A stretch of DNA of 64,000 nt, from positions 1 to 64,000 of the forward strand of contig JADBYZ010000019.1 of assembly GCA_020402745.1 (NCBI GenBank), read 5' to 3'. The notes under the pieces were generated by a model. That model did not search any database, was not told the origin of the DNA, and saw only the letters and a program-made list of their open reading frames with translations. Origin of the DNA: Phenylobacterium sp. (GTDB lineage: Bacteria; Pseudomonadota; Alphaproteobacteria; Caulobacterales; Caulobacteraceae). The position numbers and the translations under genes were made by a program. Shown piece by piece: positions 40,836 to 50,151 of the stretch (its first letter is position 1; every line of letters begins with the position of its first letter).

Positions 40836-41686
40836 ACCGCAACCGGATCGCCTTTCAGGGAGAGTTGGGCGCGAACGGTCACGAAGCCTGCCTGGCCGCC
40901 TACCCAGACATGGAGCCCGTGCCCTGCGCCACCTTTGAGGAGGCCTTCGAGGCCGTCAGCGCGGGCGAGTGCCGGCTGGGCATGATCGCGGTTGAGAACT
41001 CGATCGCCGGGCGGGTGGCCGACGTCCATCACCTCCTGCCCTCTTCGGGCCTGCGGATTATTGGCGAACACTTCAAGCCGATCCACTTCCAGCTGATGGC
41101 CAACCCCGGCGTGAGGGTGGACGACCTGAAGTCGGTGGCGTCCATGCCCATCGCCTTCGCCCAGTGCCGCGGAACCATCGCCCGCCTGGGCCTGACCCGA
41201 GAACCCGTCAGCGACACCGCCCTGGCCGCCCGCCAGCTGTCCGAGCGGCCAGACCCGACCCGTGCGGCGATCGCTCCGGCGCTGGCGGCGCGCCTCTATG
41301 GCCTCGACATCCTGCTTCCGGACATCGAGGACACACATAACAACACCACCCGCTTCCTGGTGATGACCGCTGACGCTGACGCCGAAGCCCCGGCCCCCGG
41401 GCCGGGCGTGACGTGCGTGACCAGCTTCGTCTTCCGGGTCCGCAACCTGCCCGCCGCCCTCTACAAGGCGCTGGGAGGCTTTGCGACAAATGGGGTCAAC
41501 ATGACCAAGCTGGAAAGCTACATGGAGAACGCCGCCTTCACGGCGACCTTCTTCTACTCCGAGATCGACGGGCGGCCCGAGGACGAAGCCGTCGCCCGCG
41601 CCTTCGAGGAGCTGCAGTTCTTCTCCGAGCGCTTCGAGATTCTCGGCGTCTATCCCGCAGCTCCCTACCGGGCCCAGGTGGGATAG
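40832..41686 (+). CDS. pheA: Prephenate dehydratase (with ACT domain)
   Basis: Makes phenylpyruvate from prephenate in phenylalanine synthesis. The 284-residue protein has the catalytic domain from RIAFQGELGANGHEACLAAYP to the NNTTRFLVMT motif that contains the key Thr-Arg-Phe, and a C-terminal ACT domain (FVFRVRNLPAALYKAL, NMTKLESYMENA) that binds phenylalanine for feedback control. A monofunctional enzyme without a fused chorismate mutase. Coupled to kdsB through an ATGA overlap. Confidence 0.95.
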   Translation: MNRNRIAFQGELGANGHEACLAAYPDMEPVPCATFEEAFEAVSAGECRLGMIAVENSIAGRVADVHHLLPSSGLRIIGEHFKPIHFQLMANPGVRVDDLKSVASMPIAFAQCRGTIARLGLTREPVSDTALAARQLSERPDPTRAAIAPALAARLYGLDILLPDIEDTHNNTTRFLVMTADADAEAPAPGPGVTCVTSFVFRVRNLPAALYKALGGFATNGVNMTKLESYMENAAFTATFFYSEIDGRPEDEAVARAFEELQFFSERFEILGVYPAAPYRAQVG

Positions 41687-41730
41687 CGAACAAGCGCCCG
41701 CAGACGGTAGGTCTGGGGGGTCGGCTTAAG

Positions 41731-41853
41731 CGCCGTTGACCCCCTCCGTCCCGCTACGCGGTCCACCTCCCCCTTGGGGGGAGGAATTAGAAGCGCCAAT
41801 TGCTCCCCCAAGGGGGAGCTGTCAGCGAAGCTGACTGAGGGGGTCAACGGCGG
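41731..41853. repeat. Nested palindromic intergenic repeat with perfect 16-bp terminal inverted repeats
   Basis: The 123-base element starts cgccgttgaccccctc and ends with its exact reverse complement, gagggggtcaacggcg. Inside, a second palindrome (cctcccccttggggg, aggaattag, caattgctcccccaa) forms the core. It fills the gap between the pheA and nudC stops, two bases before the nudC stop. The copy at 54055-54175 has the same core in reverse. Confidence 0.85.
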
Positions 41854-41854
41854 T

Positions 41855-42784
41855 TCAGCTGACCTCCTCCGCCCAGGCTTTGATGAGCTGGTGCGCGATG
41901 GCCATGCCGCCGGGGGAGAAACTGCCCTTGATCTCGCCGGCCAGCAGCGCCCGGGCGTCCTCGCGGGTGTACCAGCGCACCTCAGACAACTCGGTCTGAT
42001 CCGGACGGGCGTCATCGCTGTCGACCTCGGCGATCAGGCCGATCATCAGGGAGTTCGGGAAGGGCCAGGGCTGGGTGGAGTGGTAGCGCACCGTGGTGGC
42101 CCTCAGCCCCGCCTCCTCGAGGAGCTCGCGGGCGCAGGCCTCCTCGATGCTCTCGCCGGGCTCGAGGAAGCCGGCGAGGGCGGAGAACATCCCAGGCGGC
42201 CAGACCTCCTGGCGGCCCAGCATGCAGCGGTCGCCATGGACGGCCAGCATGATCACGACCGGATCGGTCCGGGGGAAGTGATCGGCGCCGCAGGCCGGGC
42301 ATTCGCGCTTCCAGCCGCCCTCGGCGGTGCGGGTGGGCTCGCCACAGACGGAACAGGCCCGGTGCTTGCGCCGCCATTCGAAGACGCCCTTGGCGGTGCC
42401 GACGATGGCGATCTCGCCCGCCGGCAGGCTGGAGGCCAGGGCTCGCGCGTCCTCGAACCGTCCCATGCCCTGGAGCGGGCCATCCGTCGGGTCCGCGGGC
42501 CCCTCCAGATCGACGGCGAAGACCGCCGTGTCCTGCCACAGGCCCATGAACAGCAGCCGCTCGGGGCCCCCGGCCAGGTCCTCCACAAGCCGCGACGGCA
42601 GGTAGGCGATCTGGGTTCCGCCCGAGCCGGAGCGCTCCACGAGGGCCTTTCCGTTCCAGAGCACGAGACCCAGGGACTGGTCAGAGGAGAGGCGCTCGGC
42701 GAGCCAGGCGGAGTCCTTTCGGCGCTCGCTGGCGCGGTCCAGGGGGTTGCCGGCGAAGGTGTTCTGGAAGGCGTTCAAGGGCAT
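41855..42784 (-). CDS. nudC: NADH pyrophosphatase NudC / RNA decapping Nudix enzyme
   Basis: Hydrolyses NADH, and in E. coli removes NAD caps from RNA. The 309-residue protein has the zinc ribbon CSVCGEPT, then CPACGADHFPR, and the Nudix box GFLEPGESIEEACARELLEE followed by AGL, with the SQPWPFPNSLM-like segment (TQPWPFPNSLMIG) that gives NAD specificity. The longer open frame upstream crosses the SRP RNA gene, so the start is set at 42784 (MPLNAFQNTFAG). Confidence 0.92.
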   Translation of the reverse strand: MPLNAFQNTFAGNPLDRASERRKDSAWLAERLSSDQSLGLVLWNGKALVERSGSGGTQIAYLPSRLVEDLAGGPERLLFMGLWQDTAVFAVDLEGPADPTDGPLQGMGRFEDARALASSLPAGEIAIVGTAKGVFEWRRKHRACSVCGEPTRTAEGGWKRECPACGADHFPRTDPVVIMLAVHGDRCMLGRQEVWPPGMFSALAGFLEPGESIEEACARELLEEAGLRATTVRYHSTQPWPFPNSLMIGLIAEVDSDDARPDQTELSEVRWYTREDARALLAGEIKGSFSPGGMAIAHQLIKAWAEEVS

Positions 42785-42823
42785 GAGTCGTCTTTTAGCC
42801 CACAGGCGACAATCTGCACACGC

Positions 42824-42852
42824 TTGCATGCACGTCTCGGGACCGCGATATA
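42824..42852 (+). promoter_or_regulatory. Promoter of the SRP RNA gene
   Basis: TTGCAT (42824-42829), 17 bases, then GATATA (42847-42852); the RNA would start about 7 bases later at 42859. This promoter may also drive dnaX, whose start codon is 11 bases after the RNA end. Confidence 0.65.
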
Positions 42853-42858
42853 GGGGAT

Positions 42859-42952
42859 GGAGATCGGCGATGGGCGGACGCCTCGCCAACCCGGTCAGGT
42901 CCGGAAGGAAGCAGCCGTAACGAGTCCCGTTCCGGGTCGTCGTCCGGTCTCC
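42859..42952 (+). ncRNA. ffs: Signal recognition particle RNA (4.5S)
   Basis: About 94 bases, folding as one hairpin. The apical domain has the invariant ggtcaggtccggaaggaagc block followed by agccgtaacgag, the Ffh-binding loops. The ends pair (ggaga with tctcc, cggacg with cgtccg). With Ffh it targets membrane and secreted proteins to FtsY. It lies just upstream of dnaX, as in many bacteria. Confidence 0.96.
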
Positions 42953-42963
42953 ACCCAGCCCAA

Positions 42964-44775
42964 ATGGCGACCATGGCCGACGAAGACCTCACGCCCGAAC
43001 CCGATGCGCCGGAGCGTGATCCCGACACCGCGGACATGTTCGGCGACCCCGCCCCCGCCCAACCGGCGGCGGCGCCTGCGCCGGCTGGCAACGCCGCCTA
43101 TACCGTCATTGCGCGGAAGTACCGGCCCCGCACCTTCGAGGACCTCTATGGCCAGGAGGCCATGGTCCGGACCCTTCGCAACGCCTTCGCGGCCGGGCGG
43201 ATCGCCCACGCCTTCATGCTCACCGGCGTCAGAGGGGTGGGCAAGACCACCACGGCCCGGCTGCTGGCCCGGGCCCTGAACTACCAGACCGACGCCGTCG
43301 ACGCGCCCAGCCTGGACCTCGCCGTCGAGGGGCGGCACTGCCGGGCCATCATCGAGGGCCGGCACATGGATGTGCTGGAGCTGGACGCCGCCAGCCGGAC
43401 CGGCGTGGGCGACATGCGCGACCTGCTCGACGGGGTGCGCTACGCCCCGGTGGAGGCCCGCTACAAGGTCTACATCATCGACGAGGTGCACATGCTCTCG
43501 ACGGGGGCGTTCAACGCCCTCCTGAAGACCCTCGAGGAGCCCCCGCCCCACGCCAAGTTCATCTTCGCCACCACCGAGATCCGCAAGGTGCCGGTCACCA
43601 TCCTCTCGCGCTGCCAGAGGTTCGACCTGCGCCGGGTGGAGCCGGAGGACATCATCCGCAACCTGCAAATGATCCTGGAGGCCGAAGGCGTGCGGGTCGA
43701 GGCCGAGGGCCTGACCCTCATCGCCCGGGCCGCAGAGGGTTCGGTGCGGGACGCCCAGTCCCTGCTGGACCAGGCCATCGTCCAGGCCGAGCCTGGCCAG
43801 ACCGTCCCCGCCGCCCTGATCCGCGACATGCTGGGCCTGGCCGACCGGGCCGGGACCCTCGACCTCTTTGAGCTTGTCCTCAAGGGCGACCCCGGCGGCG
43901 CCGTCAGCGCCTTCCGCCACCTCTACGCCCTGGGCGCCGACCCCGCTCAGGTGGTCCTTGACCTGATGGAGCACGTCCACGGCGCCTCCGTCGCCCGCGC
44001 CGTCGGCCCCCAGGCCCTGGCCCTGCCGAAAGACCAGGCCGCCCGGCTGGCCGCCGCCGGCGCGGCGGTCTCCGCCCCTATCCTCGCCCGCCTCTGGCAG
44101 ATGCTGCTCCGGGCCCACGAGGAGGTCGGGCGGGCGCCGGACCCGGCGGCGGCCACGGACATGGCCCTCATCCGCCTGGCCCACGCCGCGGATCTGCCCG
44201 GCCCGGAAGAGGCGCTCAAGCTCCTCAGGAACGGGGAGAGTCCGGGCGGTGGAAGCGTCCCGGGCGGCGGCGGCGGCGGCGCGGGACAGGGCGGCGCCGC
44301 GCGCGCCCTTTCGCCCCAGGCCTCCCCCCAGGCCTCCCCCCAGCTCGAGGCGCGCCAGGCCCCCACCCTGCAGACCTTCGAGGACCTGGTCGCCCGGATC
44401 GACGCCGAGCGGGACATCGCCCTGAAGCTGGATGTCGAGCGTTTCGTCCGGCCCATCAGCTTCCGGCCCGGCGTCCTGGAGTTCGAGCCCGCGCCCGGCG
44501 CGCCGGCCAACCTCGCCCAGCGCCTGGTGGGCCGCCTCAAGGCCTGGACCGGCCAGCCCTGGCTGGTGGCGGCCCAGGGCGGCGGCGGGGCGGAAAGCCT
44601 CTGGGAGCGCCAGACCCGCGAGGCCCGCGAGACCCGCGCCGAGATCGCCCAGGACCCCTTCGTCCTGTCGGTGATCGAGGCCTTCCCCGGCGCCGAGGTC
44701 GTCCAGATCCGCCACCTGCCCCCGCCCGAGCCGGCCCTGGTCGACGACCTGGCTGAGGAGGCCGGCGAGGACTAG
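42964..44775 (+). CDS. dnaX: DNA polymerase III subunits gamma/tau
   Basis: Clamp-loader ATPase of 603 residues. N-terminal lead YTVIARKYRPRTFEDLYGQE, Walker A GVRGVGKTTTARLLARAL, Walker B YIIDEVHMLSTGAFNALLK, sensor 1 FIFATTEIRKVPVTILSRC, and a proline/glycine-rich linker (GGGSVPGGGGGGAGQGG) before the C-terminal tau region. The four-cysteine zinc cluster of most DnaX proteins is absent; only one cysteine (EGRHCRAII) lies there, as in Caulobacter. It starts 11 bases after the SRP RNA. The next gene is recR; no ybaB gene lies between. Confidence 0.96.
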   Translation: MATMADEDLTPEPDAPERDPDTADMFGDPAPAQPAAAPAPAGNAAYTVIARKYRPRTFEDLYGQEAMVRTLRNAFAAGRIAHAFMLTGVRGVGKTTTARLLARALNYQTDAVDAPSLDLAVEGRHCRAIIEGRHMDVLELDAASRTGVGDMRDLLDGVRYAPVEARYKVYIIDEVHMLSTGAFNALLKTLEEPPPHAKFIFATTEIRKVPVTILSRCQRFDLRRVEPEDIIRNLQMILEAEGVRVEAEGLTLIARAAEGSVRDAQSLLDQAIVQAEPGQTVPAALIRDMLGLADRAGTLDLFELVLKGDPGGAVSAFRHLYALGADPAQVVLDLMEHVHGASVARAVGPQALALPKDQAARLAAAGAAVSAPILARLWQMLLRAHEEVGRAPDPAAATDMALIRLAHAADLPGPEEALKLLRNGESPGGGSVPGGGGGGAGQGGAARALSPQASPQASPQLEARQAPTLQTFEDLVARIDAERDIALKLDVERFVRPISFRPGVLEFEPAPGAPANLAQRLVGRLKAWTGQPWLVAAQGGGGAESLWERQTREARETRAEIAQDPFVLSVIEAFPGAEVVQIRHLPPPEPALVDDLAEEAGED

Positions 44776-44850
44776 CCTCCGCTGGCTGCAGGCGCTGGCT
44801 TGGACAGAATCACCCCGGGGGGTGCACCCTGCAGCATCCTTTGCGACCGA

Positions 44851-45468
44851 ATGGAGGCAGGGGCCTTGGCCGCATCCGCCGGACCCGAGATCGAACGGCT
44901 GATCAGCCTCCTGTCCCGCCTGCCGGGGCTGGGGCCCCGGTCCGCGCGCCGCGCCGCCCTCGCCCTGCTCAAGCGCCGGGAGCAGCTCATGACGCCCCTG
45001 GCCGAGGCCATGGCGGAGGCCGCGGCCAAGGTCCGGGCGTGCTCCGCCTGCGGCGCCCTCGACACCCGCGATCCCTGCACGGTGTGTTCCGACGGCTCGC
45101 GGGACGCGGCCCTGATCTGCGTGGTCGAGGAGGCCGGCGCCCTCTGGGCGCTGGAGCGGGCGGGCGCCTTCCGGGGCCGCTACCATGTGCTGGGCGGCCT
45201 GCTCTCGGCTCTCGACGGGGTCGGGCCGGACGACCTGCGCATTGCCGGCCTGCTCTCCCGGGTCGCCGCAGGGGGCGTGCGAGAGGTCATTCTCGCCCTG
45301 CCGGCCACCGTCGACGGCCAGACCACCGCCCACTACCTGGTCGAGCGCCTCTCCGGGAGCGGCGCAGAGGTCACCCTCCTGGCCCGGGGCGTGCCCGTAG
45401 GCGGCGAGCTCGACTGGCTGGACGATGGCACCCTGACCCAGGCCCTGCGCGCCCGCCGGCCCGCCTGA
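44851..45468 (+). CDS. recR: Recombination protein RecR
   Basis: Works with RecO/RecF to load RecA at gaps. The 205-residue protein has an N-terminal helix-hairpin-helix ([17 protein letters not shown]), the zinc finger [16 protein letters not shown], the Toprim domain ([38 protein letters not shown]) and the C-terminal Walker-like [18 protein letters not shown]. The ATG at 44851 is used; a TTG 15 bases later is possible. It follows dnaX by 75 bases. Confidence 0.95.
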   Translation: MEAGALAASAGPEIERLISLLSRLPGLGPRSARRAALALLKRREQLMTPLAEAMAEAAAKVRACSACGALDTRDPCTVCSDGSRDAALICVVEEAGALWALERAGAFRGRYHVLGGLLSALDGVGPDDLRIAGLLSRVAAGGVREVILALPATVDGQTTAHYLVERLSGSGAEVTLLARGVPVGGELDWLDDGTLTQALRARRPA

Positions 45469-45512
45469 CCGCGCCCGGTGACACGGCGGCGATTCCGACT
45501 TAAGAACACTTC

Positions 45513-46742
45513 ATGAACTCTGAGCTCCTCATCGCCCTGCTGGGCTTTGCCGTCGCCCTGGTCGCCGTCATCTGGGCCGTGCTTGAGCGGGGCCGGGCGG
45601 ACCGGGCGGAAGCGCGGGTCGCCGACCTCCAGGCCACGGCCGCCCGAGTCCAGGTCATCGAGGAGATGGCCGCCCGCAACGCCGAGCTGCTGCAGGCCGA
45701 GGCCGCCGGCGCCATCGCCGAACAGCTCATCGCCCGGGCCAATGAGAGCTTCGAACTGCGCGAGAAGCTGGCGGAGGAGAAGCTGGCCGGCCAGCTCAAG
45801 CCCGTGACCGAGACCCTCGAGAAGTTCCAGAAGCAGGTCACGGACATGGAGACGGCCCGGGCCCAGGAGACCGGGGGCCTGCGTGAACAGATCGGCGCCC
45901 TCCTCCAGGCCTCGACCGCGGCCCGGGACGAGACCCAGAAGCTCACCGCCGCCCTTCGCCGGGGGGTCGGCGTCCAGGGTCGCTGGGGCGAGCAGACCCT
46001 GCGCAACGTCCTGGAAATGGCCGGCCTGCAGAACCGTTTCGACTTCCTCGAGCAGATCACGGTCACCACCGGCGAGCGCCGCCAGCGGCCCGACGTTGTG
46101 GTGCGCATGCCCGGCGGCGGCGAACTGGTCATCGACGCCAAGGTCTCCATCGGCGCCTTCCTCGACGCCCAGGACGCTCCGGACGAGGCCCAGCGCGAGG
46201 CCGCCCTCGCCCGTCACGCCGACAGCGTCCGCACCCATGTGCGCACCCTCGCCTCCCGGGGCTATCAGGATGAGCTGGGCGGCAGCGCCGACTTCGTGGC
46301 CATGTTCATCCCCGGCGACAGCTTCCTGGTCGCCGCCCTCGACCGCCAGCCCGACCTCCTGAACGAGGCCATGGCCCAGAAGGTCGTGGTGGTCACGCCC
46401 ACCACCCTCTTCGCCCTGTGCAAGGCGGTCTCCTACGGCTGGCGGGTGGAGGACCAGGCGCGGGGCGCCGCCGAGATCGCCAGGGTCGCCCGCGAGCTCT
46501 ACAAGCGCCTGTCCGACATGGGCGGTCATGTGGCCGGGGTCGGCAAGGCCCTGACCCAGGCCGTGGAGAAGTACAACCAGGTGGTCGGCTCGCTGGAGAG
46601 CCGGGTCCTGCCCCAGGCCCGTCGCTTTGAGGCCCTGGGGGTCGACCATGAGGGCAAGCCCATGCCCGAACTGCCCCACGTCGAGACCGGGGTCCGCCCC
46701 CTCGCCCGCCTGGACCCCAAGGCGGACGACGGCGCGGCTTGA
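45513..46742 (+). CDS. rmuC: DNA recombination protein RmuC homologue
   Basis: A 409-residue membrane-tethered RmuC-type protein, thought to be a nuclease-like factor that limits DNA inversion. N-terminal helix LLIALLGFAVALVAVIWAVL, a long coiled coil (ARVQVIEEMAARNAELLQAE to SQKQ-type heptads), and the conserved domain GVQGRWGEQTLRNVLEMAGL, VVRMPGGGELVIDAKVSIGA and FIPGDSFLVAALDRQPDLL. It follows recR by 44 bases and precedes def. Confidence 0.92.
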   Translation: MNSELLIALLGFAVALVAVIWAVLERGRADRAEARVADLQATAARVQVIEEMAARNAELLQAEAAGAIAEQLIARANESFELREKLAEEKLAGQLKPVTETLEKFQKQVTDMETARAQETGGLREQIGALLQASTAARDETQKLTAALRRGVGVQGRWGEQTLRNVLEMAGLQNRFDFLEQITVTTGERRQRPDVVVRMPGGGELVIDAKVSIGAFLDAQDAPDEAQREAALARHADSVRTHVRTLASRGYQDELGGSADFVAMFIPGDSFLVAALDRQPDLLNEAMAQKVVVVTPTTLFALCKAVSYGWRVEDQARGAAEIARVARELYKRLSDMGGHVAGVGKALTQAVEKYNQVVGSLESRVLPQARRFEALGVDHEGKPMPELPHVETGVRPLARLDPKADDGAA

Positions 46743-46775
46743 CGCTGCCCGGACCCATCCCTAACTGGCGAAGCC

Positions 46776-47285
46776 ATGGCCGTCCTCGACATCCTCACCG
46801 TCCCCAACCCCGTCCTCAAGCAGGTCTCCACCCCTGTCGAACAGGTGGATGACGACCTGCGCCGGCTCATGGACGACATGCTGGAGACCATGTACGCGGC
46901 GCCCGGCATCGGCCTCGCCGCCATCCAGGTGGGTGTGCCCAAGCAGGTGATTGTCATGGACCTCGCCCGGCAGGGCGAGCCGCCGGAGCCGCGCTACTTC
47001 GTCAATCCCGAGATCCTCTGGGCCTCGGAGGAGACCGCACCCTATGAGGAGGGCTGCCTGTCCGTACCCGAGATCTATGACGAGGTTGACCGTCCGGCCC
47101 GGGTCAAGCTGCGCTATCTCGACTATCACGGCAAGGACGTCACCGAGGACGCCGAGGGCCTCTTCGCCGTCTGCATCCAGCACGAGATGGACCACCTCAA
47201 GGGCGTCCTCTTCATCGACCATCTGTCGCGGCTGAAGCGCGACCGGGCCGTGGCGCGGGTGCGCAAGCTGGCCCGCACGGGCTGA
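46776..47285 (+). CDS. def: Peptide deformylase
   Basis: Iron/zinc enzyme that removes the formyl group from new proteins. The 169-residue protein has all three motifs: [18 protein letters not shown] (metal Cys) and QHEMDHLKG (two metal His and the catalytic Glu). It precedes fmt, the usual pair, which formylates the initiator tRNA; def undoes the mark on the protein. Confidence 0.97.
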   Translation: MAVLDILTVPNPVLKQVSTPVEQVDDDLRRLMDDMLETMYAAPGIGLAAIQVGVPKQVIVMDLARQGEPPEPRYFVNPEILWASEETAPYEEGCLSVPEIYDEVDRPARVKLRYLDYHGKDVTEDAEGLFAVCIQHEMDHLKGVLFIDHLSRLKRDRAVARVRKLARTG

Positions 47286-47335
47286 TCCCGGCCCTTCCAG
47301 TTCCCTCGCCGGCGCGGGAGGGGTAAACCCCGCCC

Positions 47336-48262
47336 ATGCGCCTCGCCTTCCTCGGGACCCCTGACATCGCCGCCGCCTGCCTGAGGGCCGTCGCCGCCGC
47401 GGGCCATGAGGTCGCGGCCGTCTACGCCCAGCCCCCGGCGCCCCGCGGACGCGGCCAGGCGCTGCGCCCCTCGCCGGTGCAAGCCCTGGCGGACGCCCTC
47501 AGCCTGCCCGTCCGGACCCCCGCCTCGATGCGCGATCCGGCCGAGGTCGAGGCCTTCCAGGCCCTGGGCCTCGACGCCGCCGTGGTGGTCGCCTACGGCC
47601 AGATCCTGCCCCGGGAGGTGCTGGAGGCGCCGCGCCTCGGCGCCTTCAACCTGCACGCCTCCCTCCTGCCCCGCTGGCGCGGCGCAGCCCCCATCCAGCG
47701 CGCCATCATGGCCGGCGACGCTGAGACCGGAGTCCAGGTCATGCGCATGACGGAGGGGCTGGACGAGGGGCCCATCCTCTCCACCGCCCGCCTGGCCATC
47801 GGGCCGGACGAGACCGCCGGGACCCTGCACGACCGGATGGCCAAGGTCGGCGCAGACCTGCTGGCAGCCACCCTGGCCGACATCGCCGCCGGCCGGGCCA
47901 TCGAGACCCCTCAGGCCGACGAAGGCGCCACCTACGCGAAGAAGATCAGCGCCCGGACCGCCCGCCTGCGCTGGACCCGCCCCGCCGCCGAGCTGGATTG
48001 CAAGATCCGCGGCCTCTCGCCCTTCCCCGGCGCCTGGTTCGAGGCCCCCGGGCCCCGCGGTCCCGTCCGGGTCAAAGCCCTGCTCAGCCGGGCCGAAGCC
48101 GGGTCAGGCGCGCCGGGAGAAGTGTTGGACGACGCCCTGCTGGTGGCGACGGGCGAAAGTGCGGTGCGCCTGCTCCGCCTCCAGCGCGAGGGACGCGGCC
48201 CCCAGGACGCCGCCGACTTCCTGCGCGGCCTGCCCCTGCCCGCCGGGACGCAGCTGGCCTGA
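47336..48262 (+). CDS. fmt: Methionyl-tRNA formyltransferase
   Basis: Transfers formyl from 10-formyltetrahydrofolate to Met-tRNAfMet. The 308-residue protein has [17 protein letters not shown], the signature [20 protein letters not shown] with the catalytic Asn-His, [11 protein letters not shown], and a C-terminal tRNA-binding domain ([15 protein letters not shown]). Its stop overlaps the truA start (TGATG), so the two are coupled. Confidence 0.96.
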   Translation: MRLAFLGTPDIAAACLRAVAAAGHEVAAVYAQPPAPRGRGQALRPSPVQALADALSLPVRTPASMRDPAEVEAFQALGLDAAVVVAYGQILPREVLEAPRLGAFNLHASLLPRWRGAAPIQRAIMAGDAETGVQVMRMTEGLDEGPILSTARLAIGPDETAGTLHDRMAKVGADLLAATLADIAAGRAIETPQADEGATYAKKISARTARLRWTRPAAELDCKIRGLSPFPGAWFEAPGPRGPVRVKALLSRAEAGSGAPGEVLDDALLVATGESAVRLLRLQREGRGPQDAADFLRGLPLPAGTQLA

Positions 48263-49020
48263 TGCCCCGCTACCGCCTGACCCTCGAATACGACGGCGGC
48301 CCCTACAAGGGCTTCCAGGCCCAGGGCGACCTGCCCACGGTCCAGGGCGTGGTGGAGCGGGCGGTCCTGGCCTTCACCGGCGAGGCCGTGCGCCTGCAGG
48401 CCGCCGGCCGCACCGACACCGGCGTCCACGCGACGGGCCAGGTGGTGCACGTGGACCTGACCCGGGACTGGCCGGCCCAGACCGTGCGCAACGCCCTCAA
48501 CGCCCACCTGATCGAGGAGGCCGTGGTCGTCCTCGACGCCGCGGTCGCCCCGGAGGGCTGGCACGCCCGGTTCTCGGCCACCGAGCGGCGTTATCTCTAC
48601 CGCATCCTCAACCGCCCGGCGCCTCCGGCGCTGGACAGGGGCCGGGTCTGGCACGTCAAGACGCCCCTGGACGCCGAGGCCATGCATGCCGCCGCCCAGG
48701 TCCTGGTCGGCCACCACGACTTCACCACCTTCCGCGACCTGGCCTGCCAGGCGAAGTCGCCGGTCAAGACCCTGGACCTGGCCGAGGTCAGCCGCCGGGG
48801 CGAGGAGGTCTGGCTCAGCTTCGCCTCGCGCTCCTTCCTGCACCGGCAGGTCCGGTCCATGACCGGAACCCTGGCCGAGGTGGGCGTCGGGCGCTGGACG
48901 GCGCAGGACGTGAAGGCCGCCCTGGAGGCGCGCGACCGCCGGGCCTGCGGTCCCGTGGCGCCGGCCTCGGGCCTCAGCCTAACCGGCGTCGCCTACGCCG
49001 AGGGCGGGGCGGCGAAGTAG
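48262..49020 (+). CDS. truA: tRNA pseudouridine(38-40) synthase
   Basis: Modifies uridines 38-40 in the anticodon arm. The 252-residue protein has [18 protein letters not shown], the catalytic aspartate in [15 protein letters not shown], and [17 protein letters not shown]. Start 48262 overlaps the fmt stop by one base. The 3' end overlaps the dapE stop on the other strand by 28 bases. Confidence 0.96.
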   Translation: MPRYRLTLEYDGGPYKGFQAQGDLPTVQGVVERAVLAFTGEAVRLQAAGRTDTGVHATGQVVHVDLTRDWPAQTVRNALNAHLIEEAVVVLDAAVAPEGWHARFSATERRYLYRILNRPAPPALDRGRVWHVKTPLDAEAMHAAAQVLVGHHDFTTFRDLACQAKSPVKTLDLAEVSRRGEEVWLSFASRSFLHRQVRSMTGTLAEVGVGRWTAQDVKAALEARDRRACGPVAPASGLSLTGVAYAEGGAAK

Positions 49021-50147
49021 CGCCGGATCAGGGTCTCGTAGACGGCCTGGAGGCGGCGGATCTCTTCCACCGGCGCCCGCTCGTCCGCCGCGTGCATGGT
49101 GCGGCCCACCAGGCCCAGCTCCACCACCGGGCACAGGGCCCGGATGAAGCGGGCGTCGGACGTGCCCCCCGTGGTGGACAGGTCCGGCCTCTGTCCCGAC
49201 ACGGCCTCGACCGCGCCCGCCACCAGCTCTGTGAAGGGACCCTGTTCGGTCAGGAAGGCCTCGCCGCTGATCGCCGGGGTCAGGGTGAGGGTCCCGGGGA
49301 AGCCCTCGGCGGCGCGGTCGGCCTCGGCCTGGATCCAGGCGGCCAGGTCCGCGCCCCGGTGGGCGGGATTGAAGCGGATGTTCAGCCGCGCCGAGGCGAC
49401 GGCGGGAATGAGGTTGGTGGTGGGATTGCCCACGTCCACCGTGGTGACCTCCAGGTTCGACGGCTGGAAGTCGGCGTATCCCTCGTCCAGCACCCGCGCC
49501 TGCAGGGCGGCCAGCAGGCGGATCAGGACAGGGACGGGGTTGGCCGCCCGGTGCGGATAGGCCACATGACCCTGGATCCCCTCGACCCGGACGCCGACAT
49601 TGATCGAGCCCCGGCGACCGATCTTGACCATGTCGCCAAAGCTCTCGGCGCTGGTCGGCTCACCGACGATGCAGTGATCGATCACCTCACCCTCGGCCTT
49701 CAGGGTCTCAACCACCCGCTTGGTCCCGTCGAGGGCCACACCCTCCTCGTCGCCGGTGATCAGGAAGGACAGGGAGCCCTTCACCGCGCCCTCGGCCAGG
49801 GCTGCAGCGGCGGCGGCGGCGAAGGCGGCGATGGCGCTCTTCATGTCCACGGCGCCCCGGCCGATCAGCACCCCGTCGACGATGTCGGCGGCGAAGGCCT
49901 CGCGGCTCCAGGCCCCGGCGTCACCCACCGGCACCACGTCGGTGTGGCCGGCGAAGCAGAGGTTGGGCCGGGCGGTCCCGATCCGGGCGTAGAGGTTCTC
50001 GATCTCGCCGAACCGCATCCGCCGGCAGGCAAAGCCGAGGCCTGCCAGGACCTGCTCGACCACGTCCATGGCCCCGGCGTCGGCCGGCGTCACCGAGGGT
50101 CGGCGGATCAGCTCGCGGGTCAGCTCGACGGCGTCGATCCCGGCCAT
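48993..50147 (-). CDS. dapE: Succinyl-diaminopimelate desuccinylase
   Basis: Two-zinc M20 hydrolase of the lysine/diaminopimelate pathway. The 384-residue protein has the metal His in [13 protein letters not shown], the aspartate-rich [12 protein letters not shown], the catalytic Glu region [16 protein letters not shown], and [12 protein letters not shown]. It follows dapD by 4 bases, so substrate made by the succinyltransferase branch is handled in the same operon. Converges on truA. Confidence 0.95.
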   Translation of the reverse strand: MAGIDAVELTRELIRRPSVTPADAGAMDVVEQVLAGLGFACRRMRFGEIENLYARIGTARPNLCFAGHTDVVPVGDAGAWSREAFAADIVDGVLIGRGAVDMKSAIAAFAAAAAAALAEGAVKGSLSFLITGDEEGVALDGTKRVVETLKAEGEVIDHCIVGEPTSAESFGDMVKIGRRGSINVGVRVEGIQGHVAYPHRAANPVPVLIRLLAALQARVLDEGYADFQPSNLEVTTVDVGNPTTNLIPAVASARLNIRFNPAHRGADLAAWIQAEADRAAEGFPGTLTLTPAISGEAFLTEQGPFTELVAGAVEAVSGQRPDLSTTGGTSDARFIRALCPVVELGLVGRTMHAADERAPVEEIRRLQAVYETLIRRYFAAPPSA

Positions 50148-50151
50148 GGGC

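Noticed and set aside
44270-44345. Repeats near a glycine run and caggcctccccc in dnaX, considered as a tandem array
   Set aside because: They encode the low-complexity linker of the tau subunit, in frame and at the usual place.
42895-45333. An 812-codon minus-strand frame across the SRP RNA, dnaX and recR
   Set aside because: It covers an RNA gene and two core genes in antisense and shows no domain.
47998-48261. Extended start of the truA frame inside fmt
   Set aside because: The frame stays open by chance; family similarity begins at 48262, which overlaps the fmt stop as usual for coupled genes.
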